NCBI RefSeq assembly: GCF_030816295.1
Contig: NZ_JAUSXV010000001.1
Coordinates: 4,127,386-4,191,385, forward strand
Origin: Microbacterium natoriense
GTDB taxonomy: Bacteria; Actinomycetota; Actinomycetes; Actinomycetales; Microbacteriaceae
Direction: 5' to 3'
DNA: 64,000 bases
The notes beneath the pieces are model-generated. The model did not search any database. It had not been told where the DNA came from and saw only the letters and a list, made by a program, of their open reading frames with translations. Below are positions 63,999 through 64,000 of this stretch, in pieces (the stretch's first letter is position 1; every line of letters starts with the position of its first letter). A program made the translations under genes and the position numbers.

Positions 63999-64000
63999 TT

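Overview
This window is chromosomal DNA from a high-GC actinobacterium, most likely a Microbacterium or close relative in the Microbacteriaceae. The signs are dense GTGA/ATGA-overlapping operons, many LacI/ABC sugar modules, frequent GATGCC and GCATCC codon pairs, and many start codons placed 6-8 bases after a TANNNT -10 box (leaderless style). I see no rRNA, tRNA, CRISPR array, prophage or insertion sequence. The genus call is inference from style and gene content.

Region 1 (1-18.2 kb) is for arabinan and L-arabinoside use. It has a truncated secreted carbohydrate-binding protein, an HD-domain protein, an alditol-oxidase-like flavoenzyme, and two LacI-controlled modules. Module A (3126-9024, plus strand) is LacI, a Tat lipoprotein binding protein, two permeases and a GH51 arabinofuranosidase. 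Module B (9136-18119, minus strand) is LacI, binding protein, two permeases, GH43, DUF624, GH51 and a lipoprotein GH43. In module B a perfect CTACAACGTTGTAG operator lies downstream of the binding-protein promoter, and a near copy lies before the lacI gene. Together the modules would cut arabinan outside the cell, import oligosaccharides and release arabinose inside.

Region 2 (18.2-30.2 kb) holds a proline-rich membrane protein, a methylcitrate-cycle operon (gntR-prpD-prpB-prpC) for propionate, a DMT exporter with a divergent CGNR regulator, an ABC-2 type exporter with a MarR-like regulator, and a VOC protein.

Region 3 (30.3-46.0 kb) encodes non-phosphorylative L-fucose breakdown: mutarotase, dehydrogenase, fuconate dehydratase, diketo-deoxyfuconate hydrolase and short-chain dehydrogenase, with the lactonase and a FadR-type regulator about 10 kb away. 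A shared ACATCNGAT operator motif ties the two parts together. Between them sit a DUF559-type nuclease gene bracketed by REP-like arrays and a second sugar module (LacI, FAD oxidoreductase, ABC importer with a frameshifted permease, secreted glycosidase of unassigned family).

Region 4 (46.0-64 kb) has cysteine desulfhydrase/synthase-like and ACT proteins, an aldo/keto reductase, a MocR regulator, a DUF4407 membrane protein, SixA, a TetR/quinone-reductase pair, rlmN, small membrane/lipoprotein genes, TauE/SafE, and a complete histidine-utilisation operon (hutH-hutU-hutI-hutG) with a divergent IclR regulator. It ends in a strong intrinsic terminator.

The most unusual structural signals are intergenic palindromic repeats of several families. 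One forms a plus-plus-minus-minus array on each side of the nuclease gene. Another, a dispersed 24-bp repeat, has entered the coding sequences of hutH and hutU.
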